A stretch of 40,298 nt of DNA from a virus. Under the pieces are notes generated by a model, which saw only the letters and a list, made by a program, of their open reading frames with translations, made no database searches and was not told the DNA's origin. Where the stretch lies: IMG/VR virus record IMGVR_UViG_3300025154_000034, positions 1 through 40,298 of that record; one strand, 5' to 3'. Both the position numbers and the translations under genes were made by a program. Below are positions 31,011 through 38,432 of this stretch, piece after piece; the stretch's first letter is position 1, and the number at the start of each line of letters is the position of its first letter.

Positions 31011-31109
31011 GTCTAGGTGAAGGGAAATAGTTTGTGAGCAGAACCCGATTATCCACCCTGTGACCTAGACAATCACAAACTTTGGATGGTCGGGTTCTGC
31101 TATACAGGG
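31011..31109 (+). ncRNA. Pseudoknotted leader RNA that can mask the initiator ribosome-binding site
   Basis: The predicted 5' end of the transcript opens a strongly structured 100-base leader. A stem of 19 pairs (two G-U) joins 31037-31055 to 31083-31101. Its 27-base loop holds ACCTAGAC (31063-31070), complementary to GTCTAGGT at 31011-31018, and TCACAAACT (31073-31081), complementary to AGTTTGTGA at 31029-31037. CCCTGT (31056-31061) is complementary to ACAGGG (31104-31109), part of the ribosome-binding site of the next gene. The pairings cross, so they form pseudoknots or compete. A switch controlling initiator translation is the best reading. Confidence 0.72.
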
Positions 31110-31116
31110 AGTAACA

Positions 31117-31848
31117 ATGGCTGATTACTGGATAAAAATATATCACGAAATATTAGAAGATCCAAAAATGGCTACAATGCCAGATAGACTATGGCGCAGG
31201 ACAATTGAAATATTTTTGATTGCCGGAAAGTTATCAAAAGATAAAAGCGGTATTCTTCCAGAAACAAATCAACTTGCCTGGTTATTGAGAATGAACACAG
31301 ATGATTTAGCACTTGATTTGAAACAACTTGAAACAGCCGGAATTATAAAACGAATTGATAACGGCTGGACGGTAGTAAACTTTGAAAAACGACAAGCTGC
31401 GGTAACTGGTTCAGAACGTGTTCAACAATTCAGGAAACGACAACATAACGAACAATACTACGATAATGTAACAGAATTGAAACGAAATGTTACACAGAAT
31501 ACAGAGTACAGAATACAGAGTCAGAATACAGAGTCAGAAACAAAAAAAGAAATAACTACTAGTAGTGATAGTTTTGGTCAGCTTATAAAAGAGTATGAGC
31601 AAAATATAGGTGTTATCACACAAAAAACAAGTGATATGGTATCAGATGATTTTGATACTTATGGTTATGAAATGTGTTCAAAGGCGATTACCGAAGCTAT
31701 CAGACAGAATAAGAGAAATTGGTCATACGTTCAGGGAATATTAAAAAACTGGTGGACAAGTGGATATAATAAACAAACCAAAAAATATGAACCTTCATTG
31801 AGAAGGATGGTACACCCTGATGGAACGATTGAAGAGGTTATGGCATGA
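31117..31848 (+). CDS. Replication initiator/helicase loader (winged helix plus DnaD-like domain)
   Basis: This protein of 243 residues likely recognises the origin and loads the helicase. Residues 1-110 are a winged helix of the phage replisome organiser type (WIKIYHEILEDPKMATMPDR, then LAWLLRMNTDDLALDLKQLE). A polar linker at about 125-150 is encoded by direct repeats. Residues 155-215 resemble a DnaD/DnaB_2 domain: LIKEYEQNIGVITQKTSD and KRNWSYVQGILKNWW, where YxxGILxxW is diagnostic. Its ribosome-binding site, AGGGAG, lies within the leader RNA structure. The helicase gene overlaps by four bases. Confidence 0.85.
   Translation: MADYWIKIYHEILEDPKMATMPDRLWRRTIEIFLIAGKLSKDKSGILPETNQLAWLLRMNTDDLALDLKQLETAGIIKRIDNGWTVVNFEKRQAAVTGSERVQQFRKRQHNEQYYDNVTELKRNVTQNTEYRIQSQNTESETKKEITTSSDSFGQLIKEYEQNIGVITQKTSDMVSDDFDTYGYEMCSKAITEAIRQNKRNWSYVQGILKNWWTSGYNKQTKKYEPSLRRMVHPDGTIEEVMA
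31496..31534 (+). repeat. Three 12-bp iterons inside the initiator gene (likely origin)
   Basis: AGAATACAGAGT occurs three times exactly (31496-31507, 31510-31521, 31523-31534), spaced 14 and 13 bases. They encode the polar linker of the initiator. A-rich DNA follows (31536-31555) and then a perfect palindrome ACTACTAGTAGT (31555-31566). This matches the lambda pattern, where iterons inside gene O form the origin, next to an AT-rich unwinding region. Confidence 0.68.
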
Positions 31849-32864
31849 ATCCTGAAATCGTACAATATGAAGTTTTGGCAAAAGAATTATTACGGCGGTG
31901 CATGGCAGAGGACGAACCGGAAGAATTGCGACGGTGGCTATCTGAAATGTTGGCACGCATGGGAGCCGGCGAAGAGGACGCTATTTTGAAGTGGGTTGAT
32001 TCGTTCGATTTTACCAGTAAGATTATAGAGGACTACGAAAAGATTGCCAACACGCCTGAAAGTTTACGACGCGATTTATCATGGCCGTGGCAATCGTGGA
32101 ATAATATTATAGATCCACTTGAGGACGGTATGCTTGGATTGGTAACAGCTCCAGACGGTGCAGGAAAAACTATTTATGCTGAATCAATCGCCGAACATTG
32201 GGCAGCACATAAAAACAGGGTGGTATTTGTCCACTACGAACTAAACCGGAAACTAATGATGCTACGCAGAACATCACGTCATACAGGGATTACACCCAGG
32301 GATATAAAAAGCGGCAAGTTAAATCTATTGCAGAAACAAAAGATTGACGAAGTAAAGCCGCGCTTGCTGAAATGGGAAGGTTATATATCTTACCTTCACA
32401 CACCAGGCTGGACTATGGAACGAACCATCACAGAATTAAGACGGTTGGTCAATGAGGATGAATGTGACGTAGTGGTGTTGGACTATCTCGAAAAGGCGTC
32501 TGCTTCAAAGCGGCAATTACAAATGTTCGGCACCAACATATACCAGCGCGAAGCCGACAACGTAGAACAAATAAAAACGTTTGCAGAGATGACAAGCATT
32601 CCGGTATTGATGGTTGCACAAATGAGCAAGGAAGGCAAGCAAACATCATTTGAAAATGTTGACAGGTCAAGTGTCAGGGGAGCTGGTGAAAAAAGCGATA
32701 AGTCGAACCTGGTGGTATTGTTACGACGTGACAGAATAGAGAACGGGTATTCAAATATTGTTGATGTTCTGGTGGATAAAAACACCATGGGCTCAACTGG
32801 TGTATTCAAACAGATTATGCAACCTGAATATTTTCGGGTTGGCGATTTAGAGAGAGGAGCATGA
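31845..32864 (+). CDS. DnaB-like replicative helicase
   Basis: This protein of 339 residues carries a RecA-like ATPase core. APDGAGKT (102-109) is Walker A, DVVVLDYLE (208-216) Walker B, and PVLMVAQMSKEG the sensor region (motif H3), followed by RGAGEKSDKSNLVVLLRRDR, the usual DnaB C-terminal motif. The N-terminal 90 residues are helical and shorter than in bacterial DnaB (about 450 residues), as in many phage helicases. It is coupled by four bases to the initiator. Confidence 0.85.
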   Translation: MNPEIVQYEVLAKELLRRCMAEDEPEELRRWLSEMLARMGAGEEDAILKWVDSFDFTSKIIEDYEKIANTPESLRRDLSWPWQSWNNIIDPLEDGMLGLVTAPDGAGKTIYAESIAEHWAAHKNRVVFVHYELNRKLMMLRRTSRHTGITPRDIKSGKLNLLQKQKIDEVKPRLLKWEGYISYLHTPGWTMERTITELRRLVNEDECDVVVLDYLEKASASKRQLQMFGTNIYQREADNVEQIKTFAEMTSIPVLMVAQMSKEGKQTSFENVDRSSVRGAGEKSDKSNLVVLLRRDRIENGYSNIVDVLVDKNTMGSTGVFKQIMQPEYFRVGDLERGA

Positions 32865-32865
32865 A

Positions 32866-33045
32866 ATGACCGAACCAGAGTCAACCTACGACGTATTTAA
32901 CCCTGACGATTACATCAACCTGTTATTACAGCGGATAGACACCATGTGTGACATGATTGACCAACTGCGACAAGAGCAGACGATGCTACTGTTGCAACGT
33001 GATGAGATGCTGAAACGGATAGGAGACAACAATGCTAATCAATGA
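32866..33045 (+). CDS. Small coiled-coil protein, 59 residues
   Basis: This short gene encodes 59 residues: an acidic N-terminus (MTEPESTYDVFNPDDY) and a coiled coil (LLLQRIDTMCDMIDQLRQEQ onward to LLQRDEMLKRIGD). GAGAGGAG lies upstream of ATG 32866, one base after the helicase stop, and the end overlaps the methyltransferase start by 14 bases. No family is recognised. Confidence 0.55.
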   Translation: MTEPESTYDVFNPDDYINLLLQRIDTMCDMIDQLRQEQTMLLLQRDEMLKRIGDNNANQ

Positions 33046-33853
33046 CCACTTCCAAAACTTCAAAGGTTATAACATCCCACCAGCGCAATTGGTAATTGCA
33101 GATATTCCTTACAACATCGGAATAAATGCCTATGGTTCAAATCCTGCTTGGTACGTTGGAGGAGATAACAAAAACGGTGAAAGTGAACTAGCAGGAAAAG
33201 CGTTTTTCAACACAGATGAATATTTTAAGCCTGCTGAATTTATGCACTTTTGCAGTAAGCTAATGAGAAAAGAACCAAAGGAACGAAATGATGCCGCATG
33301 TATGATTGTATTTTGTAGCTTTGAGCAACAATTCTTTTTGATTGAACTTGCAAAAAAATATGGTATCAATAATTACATAAACCTAATATTCAGAAAAAAC
33401 TTTTCAGCGCAAGTGTTAAAAGCTAATATGAGAGTAGTGGGAAATGCTGAATACGGACTTATTTTATACCGCGAAAAATTACCAAAGTTTAGAAACAATG
33501 GAAAAATGATTTTCAATGTTATGGAATGGGAAGATGATAAAGACGCTTTATTCGAAAAAATTCACCCAACACAAAAACCTGTGAAATTATTAGAACGATT
33601 AATTAGTATTTTTACAGACGAAGGTGATGTAGTAATTGACCCTGTTGCTGGGAGTGGATCTACTTTAGTAGCTGCCAATAATTTAGGGCGTCGCGCTTAT
33701 GGTTTTGAAATAAACAAACAATTTTATAGGGATGCGAAAATATGGGTAGAACGATGCGAAAAAGTCAACAAGGAAATTAAAGAAGTTGGATATTCTCCAA
33801 CGTTGATGAAATATCAAACTAATCAAAATTCATTATTCGAGGTGACAATATGA
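33032..33853 (+). CDS. Type II-like DNA methyltransferase (N6-adenine or N4-cytosine)
   Basis: This protein of 273 residues transfers a methyl group to an exocyclic amine in DNA. D24-I-P-Y-N is the catalytic motif IV (here DIPY instead of DPPY), followed by the target-recognition part; HPTQKPVKLLERLI and DPVAGSGST (203-211, the SAM site) come at the end. This order (IV before I) is the beta class. No cognate restriction enzyme is adjacent, so it probably guards phage DNA against host restriction. AGGAG precedes ATG 33032. Confidence 0.9.
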   Translation: MLINDHFQNFKGYNIPPAQLVIADIPYNIGINAYGSNPAWYVGGDNKNGESELAGKAFFNTDEYFKPAEFMHFCSKLMRKEPKERNDAACMIVFCSFEQQFFLIELAKKYGINNYINLIFRKNFSAQVLKANMRVVGNAEYGLILYREKLPKFRNNGKMIFNVMEWEDDKDALFEKIHPTQKPVKLLERLISIFTDEGDVVIDPVAGSGSTLVAANNLGRRAYGFEINKQFYRDAKIWVERCEKVNKEIKEVGYSPTLMKYQTNQNSLFEVTI

Positions 33854-34155
33854 TACGCTATAACGACAAATACAATGCAGACTACAAATTCAAGCGCGAG
33901 ATGTACCGCGACAAGTCATCGCTAGTCGGCGAAATGGCAGGCTACAACGAGCAGGACATGAACGAGGCGATTGAGGCAACCTACCAGAAACTTGAGCCAC
34001 ATGACAGGGTGATTATCGACGGGATGCTGAACATGTTGCAGAATTACGCAGACGAACGAGGGCGGCGCGGCTTCGGTGATATGTCGCGCAAGGAACTGCT
34101 GGTCAAGCTTGGATTGTGGCTGGCAGAACGTACAAAGGCGGTGAAACATGGCTAA
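33850..34155 (+). CDS. Hypothetical early protein, 101 residues
   Basis: This charged, mostly helical protein of 101 residues has MIRYNDKYNADYKFKREMY at the start, then a helix pair with DGMLNMLQNYADERG and KELLVKLGLWLAERTK. It begins in an ATGA overlap with the methyltransferase. Its 3' end lies in the first copy of a 16-base direct repeat. No family is recognised. Confidence 0.55.
   Translation: MIRYNDKYNADYKFKREMYRDKSSLVGEMAGYNEQDMNEAIEATYQKLEPHDRVIIDGMLNMLQNYADERGRRGFGDMSRKELLVKLGLWLAERTKAVKHG
34140..34155 (+). repeat. 16-bp direct repeat, left copy
   Basis: GGTGAAACATGGCTAA occurs here and again at 34390-34405, exactly 250 bases apart. Each copy holds the end of one gene (VKHG) and the start of the next (MAN). 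The AT-rich gene between them looks inserted by short-homology recombination. Confidence 0.8.
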
Positions 34156-34405
34156 TAAAATAAAATTAGTAAGAAGAATAAACCAATGTCCTATTTGTCA
34201 TAAACCACCTTATTTATGGTTTTGGGAAGAAAAAATAGAACGAGTTGAATGTATGACAATCAATTGTGAAATGTCAAAAGTTGGTTCATTTTCTGTTGAA
34301 CAATGGAAATTATTAGGAAAATATTTTAATTTTTACAATAAAAATAAATTACTTCATAATCCATTAAGTTTTCTCTCAAAACTAGGACAGGTGAAACATG
34401 GCTAA
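34148..34405 (+). CDS. Lar-like zinc-ribbon protein between direct repeats
   Basis: This protein of 85 residues begins with a basic stretch and has CPICHKPPYLWFWE and CMTINCEMSK, a Lar-like zinc ribbon, then FSVEQWKLLGKYF. The gene is markedly AT-rich compared with neighbours. Its first eight bases and last ones lie in two copies of a 16-base repeat, so it seems to have been inserted as a unit. A restriction-related role is only suggested by family. Confidence 0.65.
   Translation: MANKIKLVRRINQCPICHKPPYLWFWEEKIERVECMTINCEMSKVGSFSVEQWKLLGKYFNFYNKNKLLHNPLSFLSKLGQVKHG
34390..34405 (+). repeat. 16-bp direct repeat, right copy
   Basis: This is the second copy of GGTGAAACATGGCTAA. It contains the stop of the zinc-ribbon gene and ATG 34398 of the following short gene. 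Confidence 0.8.
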
Positions 34406-34502
34406 CATCAAAGAAACACCCGTCAACGTTATATTTGTGATGGACGGCAAGTCACCACGTCCACGAATACGAATTGAGATAGACACCTGGTGCGATTTTT
34501 AG
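34398..34502 (+). CDS. Short protein, 34 residues
   Basis: ATG 34398 overlaps the end of the zinc-ribbon gene and starts a frame of 34 residues: NVIFVMDGK, then PRPRIRIEIDTW and an end of CDF. GGTGAAAC is upstream. Before the probable insertion this gene would have followed the 101-residue protein directly. It may be a remnant or a true micro-gene. Confidence 0.4.
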   Translation: MANIKETPVNVIFVMDGKSPRPRIRIEIDTWCDF

Positions 34503-34567
34503 GTTATGCCGCCTGAGATATTCTTCAAGCTGTGTAGCGAATATTGGAGCAATCGCGAAATTGCATC

Positions 34568-34596
34568 TTGAAATTGTGTCGGGAAAGTTGTATGAT
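34568..34596 (+). promoter_or_regulatory. Promoter before 34615
   Basis: TTGAAA (34568-34573), 17-base spacer, TATGAT (34591-34596). The -10 box and the bases around it (GTTGTATGATG) match those of the promoter at 30976-31004. It should start transcription of the genes from 34615 on. Confidence 0.65.
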
Positions 34597-34614
34597 GATA
34601 AGTGAGGTGATGAG

Positions 34615-34836
34615 ATGAATGAAACAGAAGAATATGCGATCAAACAACACAAAGTTTATATTGATGAAATGTACGAATCAATAATTGAAAAAATTCAAGG
34701 TGGGCGTCTTTTTGGAGATCCGATTGATAAAAACGACATAAAACAATTAGTTGTATCTGCTTATCTTATTGGAGAACAAAAAGTACGATTAGAACATATA
34801 ACACGAGATTGTATTTTAGATGAATTGCGAAGGTGA
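34615..34836 (+). CDS. Hypothetical protein, 73 residues
   Basis: This helical, charged protein of 73 residues has EEYAIKQHKVYIDEMYESII, a loop with GGRLFGDPIDKND and a C-terminal helix LVVSAYLIGEQKVRLEHIT. GAGGTGATGAG precedes ATG 34615. The gene is AT-rich. No family is recognised. Confidence 0.52.
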   Translation: MNETEEYAIKQHKVYIDEMYESIIEKIQGGRLFGDPIDKNDIKQLVVSAYLIGEQKVRLEHITRDCILDELRR

Positions 34837-34839
34837 TAC

Positions 34840-35379
34840 ATGAAAACAGCCGAACAAATGATGTGCGAGTGGATGCAATCACAGCTTAGGAATAATCAGA
34901 CGTTTACCATCAACAGCGAGCAATACCTGGAGATATACAACTGGTATCAGAGCGTGCAACTGGCAATGGAAAAACAAAACATGATTGATATACCAGATTT
35001 ATATGATGTCCCAATTGGTGCAGAACTTAGCACGGGAGATTATATTGTAAAATGGACAGGCAATGAAGACGCATGGAAACATGCACACGCAGGAGAAAAA
35101 ATGAAATATGCAAAACGTGTGGACGGCAATCACCACGAGATAATTCAAGGATTGCGCGATTGTGGCTACAAAGTCAAAGATACGTCAAAATATGGTGACG
35201 GGTTCCCTGATTGTATCGTAGCAGGCGGCGGACGTGTTGTTATGCTGGAAATCAAGCAGGGCAGCGCAAAATTGACGGATGCGGAGAAGGAATTCCACGA
35301 AGCGTTTTACGGGCTAGGGTTGCACGTTGTCAGGACACTTGAACAAGCTTTGGATGTGATGCGAAAAGAGACGATATGA
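34840..35379 (+). CDS. PD-(D/E)XK nuclease (VRR-NUC/resolvase-like)
   Basis: This protein of 179 residues has an N-terminal helical region and, from about residue 95, a nuclease domain: EIIQGLRDCGYKVKDTSK, GFPDCIV with Asp124, and VVMLEIKQGS with Glu137 and Lys139. These are the PD-(D/E)XK catalytic residues. Then KLTDAEKEFHEAFYGLG follows, common in phage VRR-NUC and Holliday-resolvase-like enzymes. It may process recombination or replication intermediates. GAAGGTGAT precedes ATG 34840. Confidence 0.8.
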   Translation: MKTAEQMMCEWMQSQLRNNQTFTINSEQYLEIYNWYQSVQLAMEKQNMIDIPDLYDVPIGAELSTGDYIVKWTGNEDAWKHAHAGEKMKYAKRVDGNHHEIIQGLRDCGYKVKDTSKYGDGFPDCIVAGGGRVVMLEIKQGSAKLTDAEKEFHEAFYGLGLHVVRTLEQALDVMRKETI

Positions 35380-35600
35380 AAATCTACAAAGTGTTAGTTG
35401 ATGAATTGCCAGAAAAGTGTGGTGGATGTCCGTTGTTTGACACGGAATATTATATGTGTTGGGGTACGGGAACATGGGATAAAATACGCGAGGATGATAA
35501 ACGTCCTGATTGGTGTCCGCTTGAATATCGCGAACATATACTGTCAAAAGATTGTTGGTGTAATCCTACTGTTGAAGATTATAGGGATGATAAAAAATGA
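35376..35600 (+). CDS. Cys-rich protein, paralog of the one at 28970
   Basis: This protein of 74 residues begins IYKVLVDELPEKCGGCPLF, then has YYMCWGTG and RPDWCPLEY, and ends with KDCWCNPT. It shares VDE-x-PE-x-C-x2-C and WCPL with the minus-strand protein at 28970-29158, with an added C-terminal Cys pair. A zinc-binding role is likely. It overlaps the nuclease gene by ATGA. Confidence 0.65.
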   Translation: MKIYKVLVDELPEKCGGCPLFDTEYYMCWGTGTWDKIREDDKRPDWCPLEYREHILSKDCWCNPTVEDYRDDKK

Positions 35601-35725
35601 CAAAGCGTAAACCAGACGAAGCACCTGCCGCGATTTTAATAATCATAATTATCACCTGGCTCACGTTGCTTTGGGCGATGTGGTACCGGTTGCGCGTGAT
35701 TGAATTAGTGTGCAGGAGAGGATGA
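35597..35725 (+). CDS. Small membrane protein, 42 residues
   Basis: This protein of 42 residues has a charged start (MTKRKPDEAPA), a strongly hydrophobic span (AILIIIIITWLTLLWAMW) and a basic end. It begins in an ATGA overlap with the Cys-rich gene and overlaps the next start. It is a convincing micro-gene with one membrane span. Function unknown. Confidence 0.6.
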   Translation: MTKRKPDEAPAAILIIIIITWLTLLWAMWYRLRVIELVCRRG

Positions 35726-35892
35726 TGCCAGAATCAATCGGTGAGCTCGTGCTATGTGCTGAAGGCCAACGCCTGTATGACGAATACAATAAGATGTTCG
35801 ACGACGAAAATAATTCAGAGGATGACATGCTGGACGCGTGGGACGCGTATTATGAGCACCGGATGATTTGCGATGAATGCCAATACAAGTAA
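35722..35892 (+). CDS. Small acidic protein with Cys pair, 56 residues
   Basis: This protein of 56 residues begins MMPESIGELVLCAEGQRLYD, has a run of acidic residues (MFDDENNSEDDMLD) and ends MICDECQYK. The C-terminal C-x2-C may bind metal together with another protein. AGGAGAG lies just before ATG 35722; a start at 35725 is equally possible. Function unknown. Confidence 0.52.
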   Translation: MMPESIGELVLCAEGQRLYDEYNKMFDDENNSEDDMLDAWDAYYEHRMICDECQYK

Positions 35893-35928
35893 ACAATCTT
35901 AACAATTCCGTCAATTACAGATTATCTA

Positions 35929-35957
35929 TTGACAACATAGAATAAATGTGCTAATGT
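35929..35957 (+). promoter_or_regulatory. Promoter of the holin and tail fibre block
   Basis: TTGACA (35929-35934), 17-base spacer, TAATGT (35952-35957). The -35 box is perfect, the -10 box weaker. It lies in the only gap of this area and precedes the holin-like gene. Confidence 0.65.
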
Positions 35958-36017
35958 GGTACCATGATTATTGGTATATCGTATCAATCCAATCTATTAC
36001 CTCCGGAGGGTAACAAT

Positions 36018-36377
36018 ATGTCAGTCTTAGGAATTTTAGCAATAATTTTCTTGTTGTCGTTTCTTGTCGAAGCGATGGTTGAGTATATCTTTGGCAAGCT
36101 GTTCGATCACGTGCCAGTGTTGGTGCCTTATAAATGGCTGTTGCAGTATGTGGCTTTGGGCTTTGGCGTTTTGGGCGCGTTTATATATAAGTTTGACGTT
36201 ATCAGTCTGTTGTCAATCTGGTTGGAAACGCCGATAGAAATACACCCGTTCGGGATTACCATCACAGGACTTGCCATTGGTAGGGGTAGTAATTTTATCC
36301 ACGACCTGATTAAGAAATTCTTCCAACAAGATCCACTGGTGACGAACAACACTGTATATAACACAGTCACAAAATAA
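36018..36377 (+). CDS. Holin-like membrane protein
   Basis: This protein of 119 residues has about three membrane spans: VLGILAIIFLLSFLVEAMV, WLLQYVALGFGVLGAFIY and a third near IEIHPFGITITGLAIG. It then ends in a polar tail. CGGAGGG precedes ATG 36018; an upstream ATG at 35964 in frame has no good ribosome-binding site. Size and span number suit a phage holin or a related LLH-type membrane protein, although the endolysin is 14 kb away on the map. Confidence in the exact role is moderate. Confidence 0.62.
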   Translation: MSVLGILAIIFLLSFLVEAMVEYIFGKLFDHVPVLVPYKWLLQYVALGFGVLGAFIYKFDVISLLSIWLETPIEIHPFGITITGLAIGRGSNFIHDLIKKFFQQDPLVTNNTVYNTVTK

Positions 36378-36386
36378 GGGGGCGTC

Positions 36387-36710
36387 ATGGATGCAATCAT
36401 CATAGCAGTCATAGGACTGGTTGGCGTGTTGGCAGGAAGCCTTATAACAAATCTATTCTTGAGAAACAAAGTCAATGCGGAAGCTGATAAAACATCCAGC
36501 GACGCATGGCAGGGGTTTGCAAACAAAATGGAATCACGAGTAGAAAAACTTGAGACGTTGGTAGACAAGCAGGAAAAAAAAATAACCCGATACGGAAACC
36601 GGATTATTTATTTAACCAAGGGGATTGAGATTCTGGTCAATCAGATTTTGCAGGACGGGAAAGACCCTTGCTGGATGCCTAACGACTGGCACCCGGACGC
36701 GGAGGACTGA
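36387..36710 (+). CDS. Membrane-anchored coiled-coil protein (holin or tail-related)
   Basis: This protein of 107 residues has one N-terminal span (AIIIAVIGLVGVLAGSLITN) and then a long coiled coil (WQGFANKMESRVEKLETLV, then KQEKKITRYGNRI) with an acidic tail ending in DWHPDAED. A span plus coiled coil is common in phage holin-like and spanin-like accessory proteins. AAGGGGG precedes ATG 36387. It is coupled to the next gene by TGATG. Confidence 0.6.
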   Translation: MDAIIIAVIGLVGVLAGSLITNLFLRNKVNAEADKTSSDAWQGFANKMESRVEKLETLVDKQEKKITRYGNRIIYLTKGIEILVNQILQDGKDPCWMPNDWHPDAED

Positions 36711-37075
36711 TGACAGAAATGACCGTTTATCAAGGGGAATATAAAGTCTACGAATGTACCGCAACCGAGGACAGCGCGGCTTTAGTCCTGACAGGTGCGG
36801 CTATTTATTTCGCAGCGTACAAGTCCAATCCACCAGCAACATACACGGATGATTCCAATGCCATTATCGCCAAGAGTACGGTTAGCGGTATCACCATCAC
36901 GGACGGGGCAGCTGGTGAATTTGAGATTGAATTCGAGAAGGCTGATACTCAATACCTGGAGACGAACCGGAAGTATCTATACAGCATCGAAGCCGTTCTA
37001 TCAGGCTACACAGACCCCGTAGTATTGGACGTTGGCACGATTGAGATTCTACCAAGCTATGTGAGGGCGGTATGA
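36710..37075 (+). CDS. BppU N-terminal-like tail/baseplate protein
   Basis: This protein of 121 residues looks like a BppU N-terminal domain, an immunoglobulin-like fold that plugs receptor-binding proteins into the baseplate. The pattern YQGEYKVYECTATE, LTGAAIYFAAYK, and later FEIEFEKADTQYLETNRKYLYSIEAV and GTIEILPS is typical of this family. It comes just before the large lectin-like protein, which supports an adaptor role. Confidence 0.72.
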   Translation: MTEMTVYQGEYKVYECTATEDSAALVLTGAAIYFAAYKSNPPATYTDDSNAIIAKSTVSGITITDGAAGEFEIEFEKADTQYLETNRKYLYSIEAVLSGYTDPVVLDVGTIEILPSYVRAV

Positions 37076-37076
37076 T

Positions 37077-38366
37077 ATGGCGATTACGACCACGATTAGC
37101 GATAAAGCAGGGGAGAGGAGTGTAACGATGAATAGTGCGCAGAAGTTGTTGGTGTTGTTGGGAACAAAAGCATATCATTATTATTTACGCGATTTGTTTT
37201 CCGGCACAATCGCAGCAGGTTCGGTAAATGGTACTTATGCAACAGATGGAATGCATATAAGGTCAATAGTTGATACTGAAAATAAAATTTCCATTGGTTC
37301 AGACAGTATTATTTTTGCAGGCGGAAAAGCATCAGCTGCATTAGGCGATCCAATGTTAAGTTATACACAACCATTTAACCGTATTCCAGGATTAACGCTG
37401 GATATTGAATTTATGGCAACCATTACAAATCAAGGGACGTTTGGATTACATAGTTCACAGGATGCTAGTTGGAATATAACAGAGGGGTTTAGAATATTAA
37501 GTGGTAAATTTTACGATGCTGTATCAACAACGGATTTGGCAACAACTCATTATAGTAATGGACACAAATTGGCAAGAGTTGTATTAAAGGCAGTTGGTTA
37601 TAATTTATACACAAGTGACGATGGTGGATTAAGTTGGTTGTTAGAACATGAAAACACTACATCAACAACAAACCCACTCTATTTAGTTTTTCAAAGTTAT
37701 AATTTTACAGGTTCATTTAGAAAACTATCACTTTTCACAGGAATAAAACCGCTACCAAATTATATTTATGATGATTTTGATAGAGCAGATACAATAGCAA
37801 ATGCAGGATCAGAATTTGAACTTGGATCATTAGGACAAACAGATCAAGGCATAAAATGGACAGCATCAGGCGCGGCTTTACCGTTTATTTCCAGCGAATC
37901 AATGGTAATAAATGCCGAAGGCGGGGCTGGATATGGAATATTAGCATTTCCAACAAATATAAATCCTAAAACCCTGACAGGAAAAATAGAATGGAATACA
38001 ACATCTGGCGTGGGTGATGAAGGATTAGGTGTGTTGATTTCTGGTACAGCCTTATTAACCGATATGGTTCATTGCATATTTTATCTTGATCATTATGTGG
38101 TAACAATTTGGGATAACGCGGATTTGGGTACTCATATTCAGCTAGGCGAAAATATTTTTGCCGCATGTGCTGTTGATACCGAATATACAATAGGAATGCG
38201 GGTTGATGGAAATACTGTTTATATTACCTGTCCAGACGGTCAAATATTTTCGCATACAAACGCAGCAGTAAGCACGCATTGGGGTAGAAATGTATGTTTT
38301 GAATTAGTACATAACATAGGTTATAACGAACAGCCAAAATTTAATAATGTTAGAGTTGATTGGTAA
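37077..38366 (+). CDS. Probable receptor-binding tail protein with lectin-like domains
   Basis: This protein of 429 residues has a short N-terminal segment (about 1-40), then two beta-sandwich domains. The first (about 40-225) has LFSGTIAAGSVNG and RKLSLFTGI; the second (about 230-429) has YDDFDRADTIAN, then IRVDGNTVYI-like strands and FNNVRVDW at the end. Both resemble concanavalin/LamG-type sugar-binding domains, suggesting an internal duplication. The gene is more AT-rich than the head genes. It follows the BppU-like gene by one base. It probably recognises the host surface. Confidence 0.66.
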   Translation: MAITTTISDKAGERSVTMNSAQKLLVLLGTKAYHYYLRDLFSGTIAAGSVNGTYATDGMHIRSIVDTENKISIGSDSIIFAGGKASAALGDPMLSYTQPFNRIPGLTLDIEFMATITNQGTFGLHSSQDASWNITEGFRILSGKFYDAVSTTDLATTHYSNGHKLARVVLKAVGYNLYTSDDGGLSWLLEHENTTSTTNPLYLVFQSYNFTGSFRKLSLFTGIKPLPNYIYDDFDRADTIANAGSEFELGSLGQTDQGIKWTASGAALPFISSESMVINAEGGAGYGILAFPTNINPKTLTGKIEWNTTSGVGDEGLGVLISGTALLTDMVHCIFYLDHYVVTIWDNADLGTHIQLGENIFAACAVDTEYTIGMRVDGNTVYITCPDGQIFSHTNAAVSTHWGRNVCFELVHNIGYNEQPKFNNVRVDW

Positions 38367-38381
38367 TAAAGGAGCACACAC

Positions 38382-38432
38382 ATGGCAAACGAGTTCACAC
38401 ACGCAGACGCGGTAGGGGAGCGGGATGGATAA
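38382..38432 (+). pseudogene. 16-residue remnant of a phage fibre-type gene
   Basis: A good ribosome-binding site (AAAGGAG) precedes ATG 38382, but the frame stops after 16 codons. The start MANEFTHADAVG looks like the usual N-terminus of longer phage proteins (MANxFTHxDVG...). The stop overlaps the start of the next gene. It is either a relic left by recombination or a leader that drives translation of the next gene. Confidence 0.4.

Noticed and set aside
34506-34571. Frame of 21 codons before the promoter at 34568
   Set aside because: It is too short, has no convincing ribosome-binding site and overlaps the promoter; I cannot tell it from chance.
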